From assembly GCF_023074185.1 (NCBI RefSeq), contig NZ_JADPKY010000099.1, forward strand, positions 62,001-126,000: a DNA stretch of 64,000 nucleotides. Direction: 5' to 3'. Within the stretch, counting starts at the first letter, position 1. Every line of letters begins with the position of its first letter. The stretch comes from Bradyrhizobium sp. 132 (GTDB lineage: Bacteria; Pseudomonadota; Alphaproteobacteria; Rhizobiales; Xanthobacteraceae). Below are positions 1 to 8,153 of the stretch, piece by piece. A program made the position numbers and the translations under genes. The notes beneath the pieces are model-generated. The model did no database searches. It saw only the letters and a list, made by a program, of their open reading frames with translations, and had not been told where the DNA came from.

Positions 1-132
1 ACCAGCCACGGCGAGCACCAGGCCATCATCGACGCCATCGCGGCTCGCAACGGCGATAAGTCGGAGCAACTCGCGCGCGCACATATCCGCGAAGCGCTGC
101 GCTGCCGGCTGAAGCTTTTGCAAAAGCAGTAG
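1..132 (+). CDS. GntR-family (FCD-type) regulator, C-terminal end
   Basis: Only the last 43 codons are in the window, ending at a TAG. The segment HQAIIDAIAARNGDK followed by an alanine/arginine-rich helix (ARAHIREAL) is the usual final helix pair of the FCD ligand-binding domain of FadR-subfamily GntR regulators. The DNA-binding domain lies outside the window. It sits beside the formate dehydrogenase genes, and an inverted repeat with the TGGTATGCCA look of FCD-GntR operators lies upstream of that operon (5362-5375), so it may control formate or oxalate genes. That link is inference. Confidence 0.7.
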   Translation, partial: TSHGEHQAIIDAIAARNGDKSEQLARAHIREALRCRLKLLQKQ

Positions 133-143
133 CGGCGAGACGC

Positions 144-617
144 TCAGGCTACCACATCCGCGACGACCGCCTTCAACACGACCCCCGCATCATCCGGTTT
201 GAGCCGCACCTGCAATCCGCGCTGACCACCGTTGATGTAAACCTGATCATGCACGAGCGCACTCTGCTCGATCACGGTGCGCACGGGCTTCCGCTGCCCG
301 AACGGGCTGATGCCACCGACCTTGAAGCCGGTGACTCGCTCGGCTTCGAGCGGCTTCATCATTTGCGCCGACTTGCCGCTCGCAGCCGCGGCGAGCTTCT
401 TCATCGAGACTTCGCGGTCGGACGGGACGATGACACAGACCGGCTTGCCATCGACCAGCGCCATCAGCGTCTTCAGGACGCGCGCGGGGTCCTCGCCGAG
501 CGCCGATGCGGCCTGGAGTCCGATGCTCTCGGCATCGGGATCGTAGTCGTAGGTGTGGACGGTGAAGGCAATGCCGGCAGCTTCAAGCGCGCGCGTGGCT
601 GGGGTGATTTTGGACAT
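144..617 (-). CDS. ybaK: YbaK/EbsC-type Cys-tRNA(Pro) deacylase
   Basis: A 157-residue protein of the usual YbaK length, from N-terminal MSKITPATRALEAAGI to the C-terminal LKPDDAGVVLKAV segment. The family hydrolyses Cys-tRNA(Pro) formed by mischarging prolyl-tRNA synthetase and acts in trans in the cytoplasm. Visible family signatures are the ALGEDPARVLKTLM segment, the conserved lysine in SMKKLAAAASGKSAQM, and the GGISPFGQRK loop near residue 105 (GGxSPxG). It is transcribed toward the GntR gene and away from fdsA, with a palindromic repeat at 631-721 in between. It looks like an independent housekeeping gene. Confidence 0.9.
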   Translation of the reverse strand: MSKITPATRALEAAGIAFTVHTYDYDPDAESIGLQAASALGEDPARVLKTLMALVDGKPVCVIVPSDREVSMKKLAAAASGKSAQMMKPLEAERVTGFKVGGISPFGQRKPVRTVIEQSALVHDQVYINGGQRGLQVRLKPDDAGVVLKAVVADVVA

Positions 618-630
618 AGATCACGTTTAC

Positions 631-721
631 CACCGTCATTGCGAGGAGCGAAGCGACGAAGCAATCCCGAGCTTTCCGGGGAAGGATCCTGGATTACTTC
701 GCGACGTTCGCAATGACGGTG
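631..721. repeat. Long imperfect palindrome of the rhizobial intergenic type
   Basis: One arm starts CACCGTCATTGCGAGGAGCG and the other ends TTCGCAATGACGGTG, with the conserved AAGCAATCC / GGATTACTTC segments inside. The same element type recurs at 9997-10076. It lies between two minus-strand genes, downstream of fdsA, where it can fold in RNA and act as a terminator or stabiliser. Such elements are widespread in Bradyrhizobium and relatives. Confidence 0.85.
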
Positions 722-756
722 CGGGTACGCAGAGGCGCCGCACACGCGGCGGAGCT

Positions 757-3525
757 TTACTCCGCCGCGTCGCGCATTTCCGCGCGCTCGGCCCTGGCCG
801 CGCAGAACTTGAACTCCGGGATCTTGCCGAACGGATCGAGCGCCGGGTTGGTCAACAAATTCGCTGCCGCTTCCGCGTAGCAGAACGGCATGAAGACCAT
901 GTTCTCGGGAACGTCGCGGTCCGAGCGGACCTTGACCTCGACCGCGCCGCGGCGGGTCTCGAGCCGAATGAAATCGCCGGGCGCAAGCTTCTTCCTGTGC
1001 ATGTCCTTCGGCGACATGAAGGCCACAGCCTCGGGCTCGATCTGGTCGAGCACCTGCGCGCGGCGGGTCATCGAGCCGGTGTGCCAATGCTCGAGCACGC
1101 GGCCGGTCGAGAGCACCATCGGGTATTCCGCGTCGGGAAGCTCGTCCGGCGGGATCACCTTGGCCGGCACGATCTTGCCGCGGCCGCTCGCGGTCGGGAA
1201 GCCGGTGGTGAAGATGATCTCGTTGCCGGGCTTGTTCGGATCGTCCGCCGGATAGGTGACGGCACCTTCACGCACCAGCCGTTCCCAGCTGATGTTCTTG
1301 AGCGACGGCATCAGCTCCGCCATCTCGGTGTAGACGTCGCCGGGACCGGCGTAATTCCAGGGCAGGCCCATGCGCTTGCCGATCTCCTGGATGATCCAGA
1401 GATCCTGCCGCGCATCGCCCGGCGGCTTGATCACCTGGCGCGCCAGCTGCACGCGGCGATCGGTGTTGGTGAAGGAGCCGTCCTTCTCCGCGAAGGCCGA
1501 GGCCGGCAGGATGACGTCGGCGTGGAAAGCGGTCTCCGTGACGAAGAGATCCTGCACGACGAGATGATCGAGCATCGCCAGTGCTCCGCGCGCATGCTGC
1601 AGATCCGGATCGGACATCGCGGGGTTCTCGCCCTCGATATACATGCCCGTGATCTCGCCGGCATGGACCGCGTTCATGATCTCGACCACGGTCAGGCCGC
1701 GAACGGGATCGATCTCCTTCTGCCAGACCTTCTCGAAGTTCACGCGCAGATCGTCACGATCGACCGGCTGATAATCCGGCAGGAACATCGGGATCAGGCC
1801 GGCGTCGGAGGCACCCTGCACGTTGTTCTGACCGCGCAGCGGATGCAGGCCGGTGCCGGGGCGACCGACCTGGCCGGTGATCAGCGCCAGCGCAATCAGG
1901 CAGCGCGCATTGTCGGTGCCGTGGACATGCTGGCTGATGCCCATGCCCCAGAAGATGATCGACGATTTCGCTCGCGCATAGGTCCGCGCGACCTCACGCA
2001 GGGTCTGCGCAGAGATGCCGCAGATCGCCTCCATCTTCTCCGGCGTGAACTCCTTGATCTTCTCCTTGAGGTCCTCGAACCCTTCAGTGTAGCCGGCGAT
2101 GTACTGGTCGTCGGTCAGCCCCTCGGTGATGATCGTGTGGATCATCGCGTTCAGCATCGCGACGTCGGAGCCCGGCTTGAACTGCAAATGCTTGGTCGCA
2201 TGGCGCGACAGCGACTGCCGGCGCGGGTCCATGACGAACAGCTTTGCGCCATTCTGCTTGACCGCATTCTTGATGAAGGTTGCGGCGACCGGATGATTCA
2301 CGGTCGGATTGGCGCCGATCACGATGATGACCTCAGCGTCCATCGCCGCCGAGAACGGCGCCGAGACCGCGCCAGAACTCAGGCCTTCGAACAGCGCCGC
2401 GACCGACGAGGCGTGGCACAGACGCGTGCAATGGTCGACATTGTTCGAACCGAAGCCGGTGCGCACCAGCTTCTGGAACAGATAGGCCTCCTCGTTGGAG
2501 CCCTTCGCCGAACCGAAGCCGGCCAGCGCCTTCACGCCCTTCTCGTCGCGGATCTTGACCAGGCCCTTGGCCGCGATGTCGAGCGCTTCTTCCCAGCTCG
2601 CTTCGCGGAAATGCGTGAAGGGATTGGCCGGATCAACCTGGTCGTTGGAATCCTTCTTCGCGTTCGGCAGCCGCACCAGCGGCTTGGTCAGCCGATGCGG
2701 ATGGTGGATGTAGTCGAAGCCGAAGCGGCCCTTGACGCAAAGACGGTTGCGGTTGGCCGGGCCGTCGCGGCCCTCGGCATAGATCACCTTCTCGTCCTTG
2801 ACCTCATAGGTCACCTGGCAGCCGACGCCGCAGAACGGGCAGAGCGAATCCACTTTCTTGTCGGCATAGGTGACGCGGGTCTGCTTCTCGTCCAGCATTA
2901 CGGCCGGCATCAGAGCCCCGGTCGGACAGGCCTGCACGCATTCGCCGCAGGCGACGCAAGTGGACTCGCCCATGGGATCGTCGAAGTCGAAGACGATTTT
3001 CGAACCATGGTTGCGATAGGCCATGCCGATGACGTCGTTGACCTGGACCTCGCGGCAGGCACGCACGCACAGGCCGCACTGGATGCAGGCATCGAGATTG
3101 ACGCGCATCGCCGGATGGCTGGCATCGGTCGCCCAACGCTCGGCGGCGGGGAAGCGGCTTTCGGTGACGCCGGTGGCCTCGGCCCAGTGCCAGAATTTGG
3201 ACTCCGGATCGTGCGAGGTCTCGCGCGCCGGCTGATCGGCGACCAGCAGCTCCATGACCATTTTTTGCGCGGAAACCGCGCGCGCGCTCTCAGTCTTCAC
3301 CTTCATGCCGACCGATGGCGTGCGCTTGCAGGACGCCGCAAGCACGCGCTCGCCCTCGATCTCGACCATGCAGGCGCGGCAATTGCCGTCAGGGCGATAA
3401 TCCGGCGCCGGCGTATAGCACAGATGCGGAATCTCGCGACCCCCGCGTTTCGCGACCTGCCAGATCGTCTCGCCGGCGTTGGCCTCGACCTGCTTGCCGT
3501 CGAGCTCGAACGTAATCTTCGTCAT
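757..3525 (-). CDS. fdsA: NAD-dependent formate dehydrogenase, catalytic alpha subunit
   Basis: A 922-residue molybdenum enzyme subunit that oxidises formate to CO2 in the cytoplasm. Domains in order: an N-terminal 2Fe-2S domain (Cys36, 49, 52, 66); two ferredoxin-type 4Fe-4S motifs, CIQCGLCVRAC at about 147-157 and CVACGECVQAC at about 190-200; a further 4Fe-4S motif CPFCGVGC at about 229; then the Mo-bis-MGD domain with CTRLCHASS, where Cys370 is the probable Mo ligand (a cysteine, not selenocysteine). A molybdopterin dinucleotide-binding C-terminal domain follows. The length fits the soluble FdsA family. Its start overlaps the stop of the upstream fdsGB gene by four bases, so the two are translationally coupled. 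No separate fdsD is visible next to it. Confidence 0.97.
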   Translation of the reverse strand: MTKITFELDGKQVEANAGETIWQVAKRGGREIPHLCYTPAPDYRPDGNCRACMVEIEGERVLAASCKRTPSVGMKVKTESARAVSAQKMVMELLVADQPARETSHDPESKFWHWAEATGVTESRFPAAERWATDASHPAMRVNLDACIQCGLCVRACREVQVNDVIGMAYRNHGSKIVFDFDDPMGESTCVACGECVQACPTGALMPAVMLDEKQTRVTYADKKVDSLCPFCGVGCQVTYEVKDEKVIYAEGRDGPANRNRLCVKGRFGFDYIHHPHRLTKPLVRLPNAKKDSNDQVDPANPFTHFREASWEEALDIAAKGLVKIRDEKGVKALAGFGSAKGSNEEAYLFQKLVRTGFGSNNVDHCTRLCHASSVAALFEGLSSGAVSAPFSAAMDAEVIIVIGANPTVNHPVAATFIKNAVKQNGAKLFVMDPRRQSLSRHATKHLQFKPGSDVAMLNAMIHTIITEGLTDDQYIAGYTEGFEDLKEKIKEFTPEKMEAICGISAQTLREVARTYARAKSSIIFWGMGISQHVHGTDNARCLIALALITGQVGRPGTGLHPLRGQNNVQGASDAGLIPMFLPDYQPVDRDDLRVNFEKVWQKEIDPVRGLTVVEIMNAVHAGEITGMYIEGENPAMSDPDLQHARGALAMLDHLVVQDLFVTETAFHADVILPASAFAEKDGSFTNTDRRVQLARQVIKPPGDARQDLWIIQEIGKRMGLPWNYAGPGDVYTEMAELMPSLKNISWERLVREGAVTYPADDPNKPGNEIIFTTGFPTASGRGKIVPAKVIPPDELPDAEYPMVLSTGRVLEHWHTGSMTRRAQVLDQIEPEAVAFMSPKDMHRKKLAPGDFIRLETRRGAVEVKVRSDRDVPENMVFMPFCYAEAAANLLTNPALDPFGKIPEFKFCAARAERAEMRDAAE

Positions 3526-5231
3526 TCGGCCGCTTCCTTGAACTCGTCAGGGAAATATTTGATCACGGTGGACAGCGGATTCGATGCCGCCTGACCGAGA
3601 CCGCAGATCGAAGCATCGCGCATCGCCTGGCTCAATTCTTCCAGAAGGGCGCGGTTCCAGACCGGTTTCTGCATCAGCTGCACGGCCTTCTGGGTTCCGA
3701 CGCGGCACGGCGTGCACTGGCCGCAGCTCTCGTCCTCGAAGAATTTCATGAGATTCAACGCGGCCGCGCGCACGCTGTCCTTTTGCGACAGGATCACGAT
3801 CGCGGCTGAGCCGATGAAGCAGCCGTATTTTTCAAGCGTGCCGAAGTCGAGCGGGATGTCGTCCATCGCCGCCGGCAGGATGCCGCCGGACGCACCGCCC
3901 GGCAGGTATGCGTAGAACCGATGGCCGTCGGCCATGCCGCCGCAATATTCCTCGATCAGCTCGCGCACGGTAATGCCAGCAGGCGCGAGCTTCATGCCGG
4001 GGTTCTTGACACGGCCCGACACCGAGAAACTGCGCAGGCCGTGCCGCTCATGGCGGCCGTGGCCCTTCCACCAGTCGGCGCCCTTCTCGACGATGTCGCG
4101 CACCCACCACAACGTCTCGATGTTGTTGATCAGCGTCGGCAGGCCGAACAGGCCGACCTGGAACGGATACGGCGGTTTGTGCCTGGGCAGGCCGCGCTTG
4201 CCCTCGATGCTTTCTAGCAGCGAGGATTCCTCACCGCAGATATAGGCGCCGGCGCCGCGGCGCATGTGCAGCGTCGGGCCGCCCGGCGGGAGCTTTGCGA
4301 TCTCGCACTCGATGATCTCGCGCGATGCCGGATATTCGTCGCGCAGGTAGATGTAGATATCCGAGGCCTGCACCACATGCGCACCGATCAGCATGCCCTC
4401 GAGGAAGCGATGCGGATCGCTTTCGAGATAGACGCGGTCCTTGAACGTGCCGGGCTCGCCCTCGTCGCCGTTGATCGCCATCAGCCGCGGGCCGGGCTCG
4501 CCGAGGACTGCGCGCCATTTGCGTCCAGTCGGGAAGCCGGCGCCGCCGAGACCGCGCAACGAGGCGTCGTCGAGCGCCTTCAACAGATCGTCTGTCGGCA
4601 GTTCGCCCGAGCGCAAGCGGTTGAGCAGCTTGTAGCCGCCGTCCGCAACATAGGGGTCGTAGCCGATATAATCGGGCAGATGCGCGTGGCTGTCGCCGGC
4701 CTTCGCGGCCGCCATGACATTGGCGACGGTCGCATGATCGACGAAGTTGTGGCCGACTTCCGCGGCCGGTGCGGTGTCACAACGGCCGACGCAGGGCGCA
4801 CGCACCACGCGGATGCCGGGACCCGACACGTCTTGCAAATCGGCGAGCAGCTTCTCGGCCCCGAGCATCGCGCAGGTCAGCGAATCGCAGACGCGGATCG
4901 TCAGCGGCGGGATGTCAGGCTCGCCTTCCTTCACCACGTCGAAATGCGCGTAGAACGTTGCGGTCTCGAACACCTCGGCGAACGCGAGCTTCATCTCGTC
5001 GGCGAGCGCGGCGAGATGCGCGGCCGAGATCTGGCGATACTTGTCCTGGATCAGATGCAGATATTCGATCAACAGGTCGCGCCGCCGCGGCTTGTCGCCG
5101 AGCAGCTGCTCGATCTCATCGGACGCGGTGGGATCGACCTGCCGTCCCTTGGGCGTGGATTTAGCGCGCTTCCGTCCCTGGCCGGGATGTTCGAACTCGC
5201 GAACCTTGTGAACGTCGTCGTTGCTGCTCAT
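3522..5231 (-). CDS. fdsGB: Fused formate dehydrogenase gamma-beta subunit (NuoE-NuoF type)
   Basis: A 569-residue fusion that passes electrons from FdsA to NAD+. Residues about 30-175 are NuoE-like with the 2Fe-2S cysteines Cys115, 120, 147 and 151. Residues about 185-560 are NuoF-like with the FMN/NADH-binding loop GLGGAGFPTGRKW near 228, the ICGEESSLLESIEGKRG segment near 331, and the 4Fe-4S ligands CGQCTPC (503-509) plus Cys543. In most fds operons these are two genes; here one reading frame runs through both without a stop. The first 30 residues are basic and unmatched. An inverted repeat at 5362-5375, about 130 bp upstream of the start, is a candidate operator. Confidence 0.95.
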   Translation of the reverse strand: MSSNDDVHKVREFEHPGQGRKRAKSTPKGRQVDPTASDEIEQLLGDKPRRRDLLIEYLHLIQDKYRQISAAHLAALADEMKLAFAEVFETATFYAHFDVVKEGEPDIPPLTIRVCDSLTCAMLGAEKLLADLQDVSGPGIRVVRAPCVGRCDTAPAAEVGHNFVDHATVANVMAAAKAGDSHAHLPDYIGYDPYVADGGYKLLNRLRSGELPTDDLLKALDDASLRGLGGAGFPTGRKWRAVLGEPGPRLMAINGDEGEPGTFKDRVYLESDPHRFLEGMLIGAHVVQASDIYIYLRDEYPASREIIECEIAKLPPGGPTLHMRRGAGAYICGEESSLLESIEGKRGLPRHKPPYPFQVGLFGLPTLINNIETLWWVRDIVEKGADWWKGHGRHERHGLRSFSVSGRVKNPGMKLAPAGITVRELIEEYCGGMADGHRFYAYLPGGASGGILPAAMDDIPLDFGTLEKYGCFIGSAAIVILSQKDSVRAAALNLMKFFEDESCGQCTPCRVGTQKAVQLMQKPVWNRALLEELSQAMRDASICGLGQAASNPLSTVIKYFPDEFKEAAE

Positions 5232-5361
5232 GGAGACGTCGCGTTCTCCTCAAATGCGCGATGAGTTTAGGCCAGATCGCCAATGCGATCCGCCTTCATT
5301 TCCGACTCGATCAGCGAAACCAGTTCCCGCTGACCAAGCCAAATTCGACGCAACTCTAATC

Positions 5362-5375
5362 TCTGGTATGCCAGA
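5362..5375. promoter_or_regulatory. Inverted repeat, candidate GntR operator upstream of fdsGB-fdsA
   Basis: TCTGGTATGCCAGA is a 5-bp inverted repeat around TATG. Operators of FCD-type GntR regulators often look like TGGTATACCA, and the tail of such a regulator is at the window start. It lies about 130 bp upstream of the fdsGB start, in the 235-bp gap before the next gene. The assignment is inference. Confidence 0.4.
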
Positions 5376-5413
5376 TGCAAGACAATTTAGAACGTCCCTG
5401 GAATGATTTAGGA

Positions 5414-5435
5414 GGCAGGCGGTCGCCCGCCTGCC
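5414..5435. terminator. GC-rich stem-loop between fdsGB and a small exported gene
   Basis: GGCAGGCGG pairs perfectly with CCGCCTGCC around a TCGC loop. On the plus strand it is followed by CCTTT; on the minus strand there is no clear T run. It lies just downstream of the minus-strand gene at 5467-5751 and may end that transcript. Confidence 0.4.
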
Positions 5436-5466
5436 CCTTTACCCAAGCGCCAGGCGGAACCCGATC

Positions 5467-5751
5467 TCAGGTCTTGCTCATGCACTCTTCGATGTAGAAC
5501 CAACGGTCGTCGCCAGCCAGGCCCTTGGACTTTACCTCGGCGCGGCAGGCCTTAAGCTTCGGCTTGTTGGCTGCCCATTTCGCCTTCATGTCTTTCAGCT
5601 TCTGCATGCTGAGCTTGATCTTGCCAGGCGGCTTGGCATTGGTCGTCGCGGGCGGTGCCGCGGTGGCAGGCGTCGTTGCGGTTTGCGCGGACGCGGTATG
5701 AAGGCTTGCGGCCAGCAGCATGGCGGCAAGGCAGATACGAGTGCTGAGCAT
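5467..5751 (-). CDS. Small exported protein, PsiF-like C-terminus
   Basis: A 94-residue protein with a clear signal peptide (MLSTRICLAAMLLAASLHTASA, cleavage near residue 22), then a Thr/Ala/Pro-rich linker to about residue 40, then a lysine-rich domain with two cysteines, KLKACRAEV and YIEECMSKT. The spacing of the cysteines and the charged helix resemble PsiF-type repeats, so one periplasmic disulfide is plausible. The function is not known. It lies between the formate dehydrogenase operon and the OxlT-like gene, on the same strand, and is bracketed by stem-loops, which suggests its own transcript. Confidence 0.75.
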   Translation of the reverse strand: MLSTRICLAAMLLAASLHTASAQTATTPATAAPPATTNAKPPGKIKLSMQKLKDMKAKWAANKPKLKACRAEVKSKGLAGDDRWFYIEECMSKT

Positions 5752-5792
5752 AAAGAATCCCCCTAGATCCCATTCTTGACTTGAAAGACGAG

Positions 5793-5828
5793 CGTCGCGG
5801 GATGCTGAGCAGTCAGCATCCCGCGACG
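5793..5828 (-). terminator. Strong hairpin terminator after the oxlT-like gene
   Basis: CGTCGCGGGATGCTGA pairs perfectly over 16 bp with TCAGCATCCCGCGACG around a GCAG loop. Reading on the minus strand it is followed by GCTCGTCTTTC. It sits 15 bp past the stop of the MFS gene and is well placed as its terminator. Confidence 0.7.
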
Positions 5829-5842
5829 ATGTGGGTTTGCGA

Positions 5843-7495
5843 TTACAGGATCTTAACCGCGCTCTCGAGCGTCTTGTACACGCCCCACGCCAGCGGGACG
5901 CCGACGAACAGCCAGAACAGCGCAGCCTTGATATCGAGGCCGCCGGTGCCGATCCCGAACGAGCCCGTCTGAACCGTATTGGCGCCGGCGCCCGCCGCCT
6001 GCAGCTTCGCGACTTCGGCTTCGCTCATGTACCATTTCGAGTCGACCGGCTTGATCAGGTAGTTGCAGATGATGCCGGCGATCAGCATCGCACAGAGAAT
6101 GTACATGGTCGTGTTGTAGAGCTGGTCACGCGGCACGCCCGCTGCGAGCTGGAACTCGCGGATGTAGTTCACGACAACGGGGCCGATGATGCCCGCGGTG
6201 GACCACGCCGTCAGCAGCCGGCCGTGGATTGCGCCGACGAACTGAGTGCCGAACATATCGGCCAGATAGGCCGGCACCGTGGAGAAGCCGCCGCCATACA
6301 TCGACAGGATGATGCCGAAGCCGAGCACGAAGAGCATCTTCGAGCCCATCGCCGCAAACGTCGGCGCCAGTGCGTAGAGCACGATGCCGAGGATAAAGAA
6401 CGTGTAATACGTATTCTTGCGGCCGATATAATCAGACAACGACGCCCAGACGAAGCGGCCGCCGATGTTGAACAGCGACAGCAGGCCCGCGAAGCCCGCC
6501 GCGATGCCGGCGATGACAGTCTTCTGCTCGACCGAGAGCTGACCAAAGGCGAGCTCCGGATGGCCGATCAGCTTGCCGGCGAATATCTCCTGCAGCATCG
6601 GAGAGGCCATGCCGATCACGCCAATGCCGGCCGACACGTTCAGGCACAGCACCCACCAGATCAGCCAGAACTGCGGCGTCTTGTGCGCGTTGTCGAGATG
6701 GACGTGATGCTCGGAGATCATTGTCTTCTTCTCGCTCGGCGGCGTCCAGCCGTCAGGCTTCCAGCCGGCCGGCGTCACGCGGTAGGCGAAAGCGCCGATT
6801 GTCATGAAGACGAAATAGACGATGCCCATCACGAGGAAGGACTTCCACACGCCGACATCGGTCGGTGTCTTGAAGTAGTTGATCAGGATGTTGGCAAACG
6901 GTGCGCCGATCATGGCGCCGCCGCCGAAACCCATGATCGCCATGCCGGTCGCCATGCCGCGGCGATCGGGAAACCATTTGATCAGCGTGGACACAGGCGA
7001 GATGTAGCCGAGGCCAAGGCCGATGCCGCCGATCACGCCGGACCCCAGCCACATCAGCCAGAGCTGGTGGGTGTAGATTCCGATCGCACCGAGGAACAGG
7101 CCGCCGCACCAGCAGATCGCCGCGACGAAACCAGCCTTGCGCGGGCCAGCCCGTTCGAGCCAGCCGCCCCAGACAGCAGCGGCAACGCCGAGCACGACGA
7201 AGAACAGGGTGAACATCCAGCCGAGGCTTGCGACCTTCCAGTCGCAACTGGTGGTGAAGAGCTCCTGCCACAGCGACATGTCCGGACAGGCTTTCGGCGC
7301 CGTGATGCCGATCGCGCGCGACAGCGGCAGCCAGAACACCGAGAAGCCGTAGGCCATGCCGATGCAGAGATGAATGCACAGCGCGGCCGGCGGTACCAGC
7401 CAGCGATTGAAGCCGGCCTTGGCGATCGTGCGCTCGCGATCAAGAAAACCCGCGCCGGCGCCTGAAATCGTTCCAGCGCTCTCGATTGTCGTCAT
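5843..7495 (-). CDS. oxlT: OxlT-like oxalate/formate antiporter (MFS)
   Basis: A 550-residue major facilitator protein with about twelve hydrophobic segments, starting near residue 32 (LVPPAALCIHLCIGMAYGFS) and ending in a C-terminal membrane segment (AALFWLFVGVPLAWGVY). The cytoplasmic loop DRRGMATGMAIMGFGGGAMIG is the typical loop of OxlT-type antiporters, which exchange oxalate for formate across the inner membrane. An extra internal segment near residue 250 (GWTPPSEKKTM) and a long C-terminal extension make it larger than Oxalobacter OxlT (about 420 residues). The position next to formate dehydrogenase supports a role in oxalate or formate exchange. The substrate is inferred from family and neighbourhood. 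Confidence 0.85.
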   Translation of the reverse strand: MTTIESAGTISGAGAGFLDRERTIAKAGFNRWLVPPAALCIHLCIGMAYGFSVFWLPLSRAIGITAPKACPDMSLWQELFTTSCDWKVASLGWMFTLFFVVLGVAAAVWGGWLERAGPRKAGFVAAICWCGGLFLGAIGIYTHQLWLMWLGSGVIGGIGLGLGYISPVSTLIKWFPDRRGMATGMAIMGFGGGAMIGAPFANILINYFKTPTDVGVWKSFLVMGIVYFVFMTIGAFAYRVTPAGWKPDGWTPPSEKKTMISEHHVHLDNAHKTPQFWLIWWVLCLNVSAGIGVIGMASPMLQEIFAGKLIGHPELAFGQLSVEQKTVIAGIAAGFAGLLSLFNIGGRFVWASLSDYIGRKNTYYTFFILGIVLYALAPTFAAMGSKMLFVLGFGIILSMYGGGFSTVPAYLADMFGTQFVGAIHGRLLTAWSTAGIIGPVVVNYIREFQLAAGVPRDQLYNTTMYILCAMLIAGIICNYLIKPVDSKWYMSEAEVAKLQAAGAGANTVQTGSFGIGTGGLDIKAALFWLFVGVPLAWGVYKTLESAVKIL

Positions 7496-7812
7496 GCGTT
7501 CCTCCCCTGCGGACGCCCTTCTGAGCGGCCCGCCGCTAGATCCTGTTCCTCAGCCCATTGCGGTGCAGCCTGTCCCTGCTGCTCCGCACAATCACACGAT
7601 GCGCGCCAGGATTGTCACGCACATCCAAACGTTAACCCCTCAACCCCGAGATCTATGCCCGACGCCGCGTTCAGGCTTCATGCGATGTCCCATTGCTCCG
7701 CGTATCGCGGGCAAGACTCGACCTCCGCGTCTCGGCGGAGGAAGTCGATTGGGGCAGAAGTGATGAGCGATGTCGATAGACAAAAGGTAGGTATCAACTG
7801 CGTGACCGTTGG
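7496..7812. other. Gene-free stretch upstream of the oxlT-like gene
   Basis: About 320 bp without a convincing reading frame. It must hold the promoter for the minus-strand oxlT-like gene. A short hairpin (CTCCGC / GCGGAG near 7720-7740) is the only structure I can see. Confidence 0.5.
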
Positions 7813-8076
7813 CTAAGTGGGCGGCGCACCATTGATTTTTTCTATCGGCCTATCGGTCTTCTCTATCAAAAACACGATGCGCGCGTCGTTGCGCTCCGTG
7901 ATCTCCACCGTGCCGCCGGTCTCGCGGATCAGGTTCGGGATGTCAATCACCGACAATGGATCCGTGCAGTACACCTCGAGCTGATCGCCCGCCTGCAAGG
8001 GTTTCAACGCCTTGCGCGTCTTCAGGGCGGGGAGCGGGCATTTCAACCCGGTGAGATCGAGCGTCGTTCTGGTCAT
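7813..8076 (-). CDS. TusA/SirA-like sulfurtransferase-related protein
   Basis: An 87-residue protein of the TusA (SirA) family, with the hallmark LDLTGLKCPLPALKTRKAL near residue 10 where the CPxP cysteine is the sulfur carrier, followed by GDQLEVYCTDPLSVIDIPNL. TusA-like proteins relay sulfur for tRNA thiolation and Mo-cofactor formation and help formate dehydrogenase maturation through FdhD. I chose the ATG at 8076: the longer reading frame to 8139 starts inside an 11-bp tandem repeat and adds 21 residues that do not look like the family. It follows moeA on the same strand, so a role in Mo-cofactor or FdhD-linked sulfur delivery is likely. Confidence 0.85.
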   Translation of the reverse strand: MTRTTLDLTGLKCPLPALKTRKALKPLQAGDQLEVYCTDPLSVIDIPNLIRETGGTVEITERNDARIVFLIEKTDRPIEKINGAPPT

Positions 8077-8110
8077 GGGCGCAACATGGAGGGCTGGGTT
8101 GATGGCGTCA

Positions 8111-8151
8111 ACGCCAAGACAATGCCAAGACAACGCCAAGACAACGCCAAG
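8111..8151. repeat. 11-bp tandem repeat, nearly four copies
   Basis: ACGCCAAGACA is repeated head to tail (8111-8121, 8122-8132 with one change, 8133-8143, and a partial copy to 8151). It fills most of the 77-bp gap between moeA and the TusA-like gene and overlaps the false upstream extension of the latter. Confidence 0.9.
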
Positions 8152-8153
8152 CC

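Noticed and set aside
553..3594. 1013-codon open frame on the plus strand
   Set aside because: It lies antisense to fdsA, which has full domain support. Arg/His/Asp-rich composition is typical of an antisense shadow in high-GC DNA.
5831..7465. 544-codon plus-strand frame
   Set aside because: Antisense to the OxlT-like gene, which shows clear membrane segments; the frame has no protein-like features.
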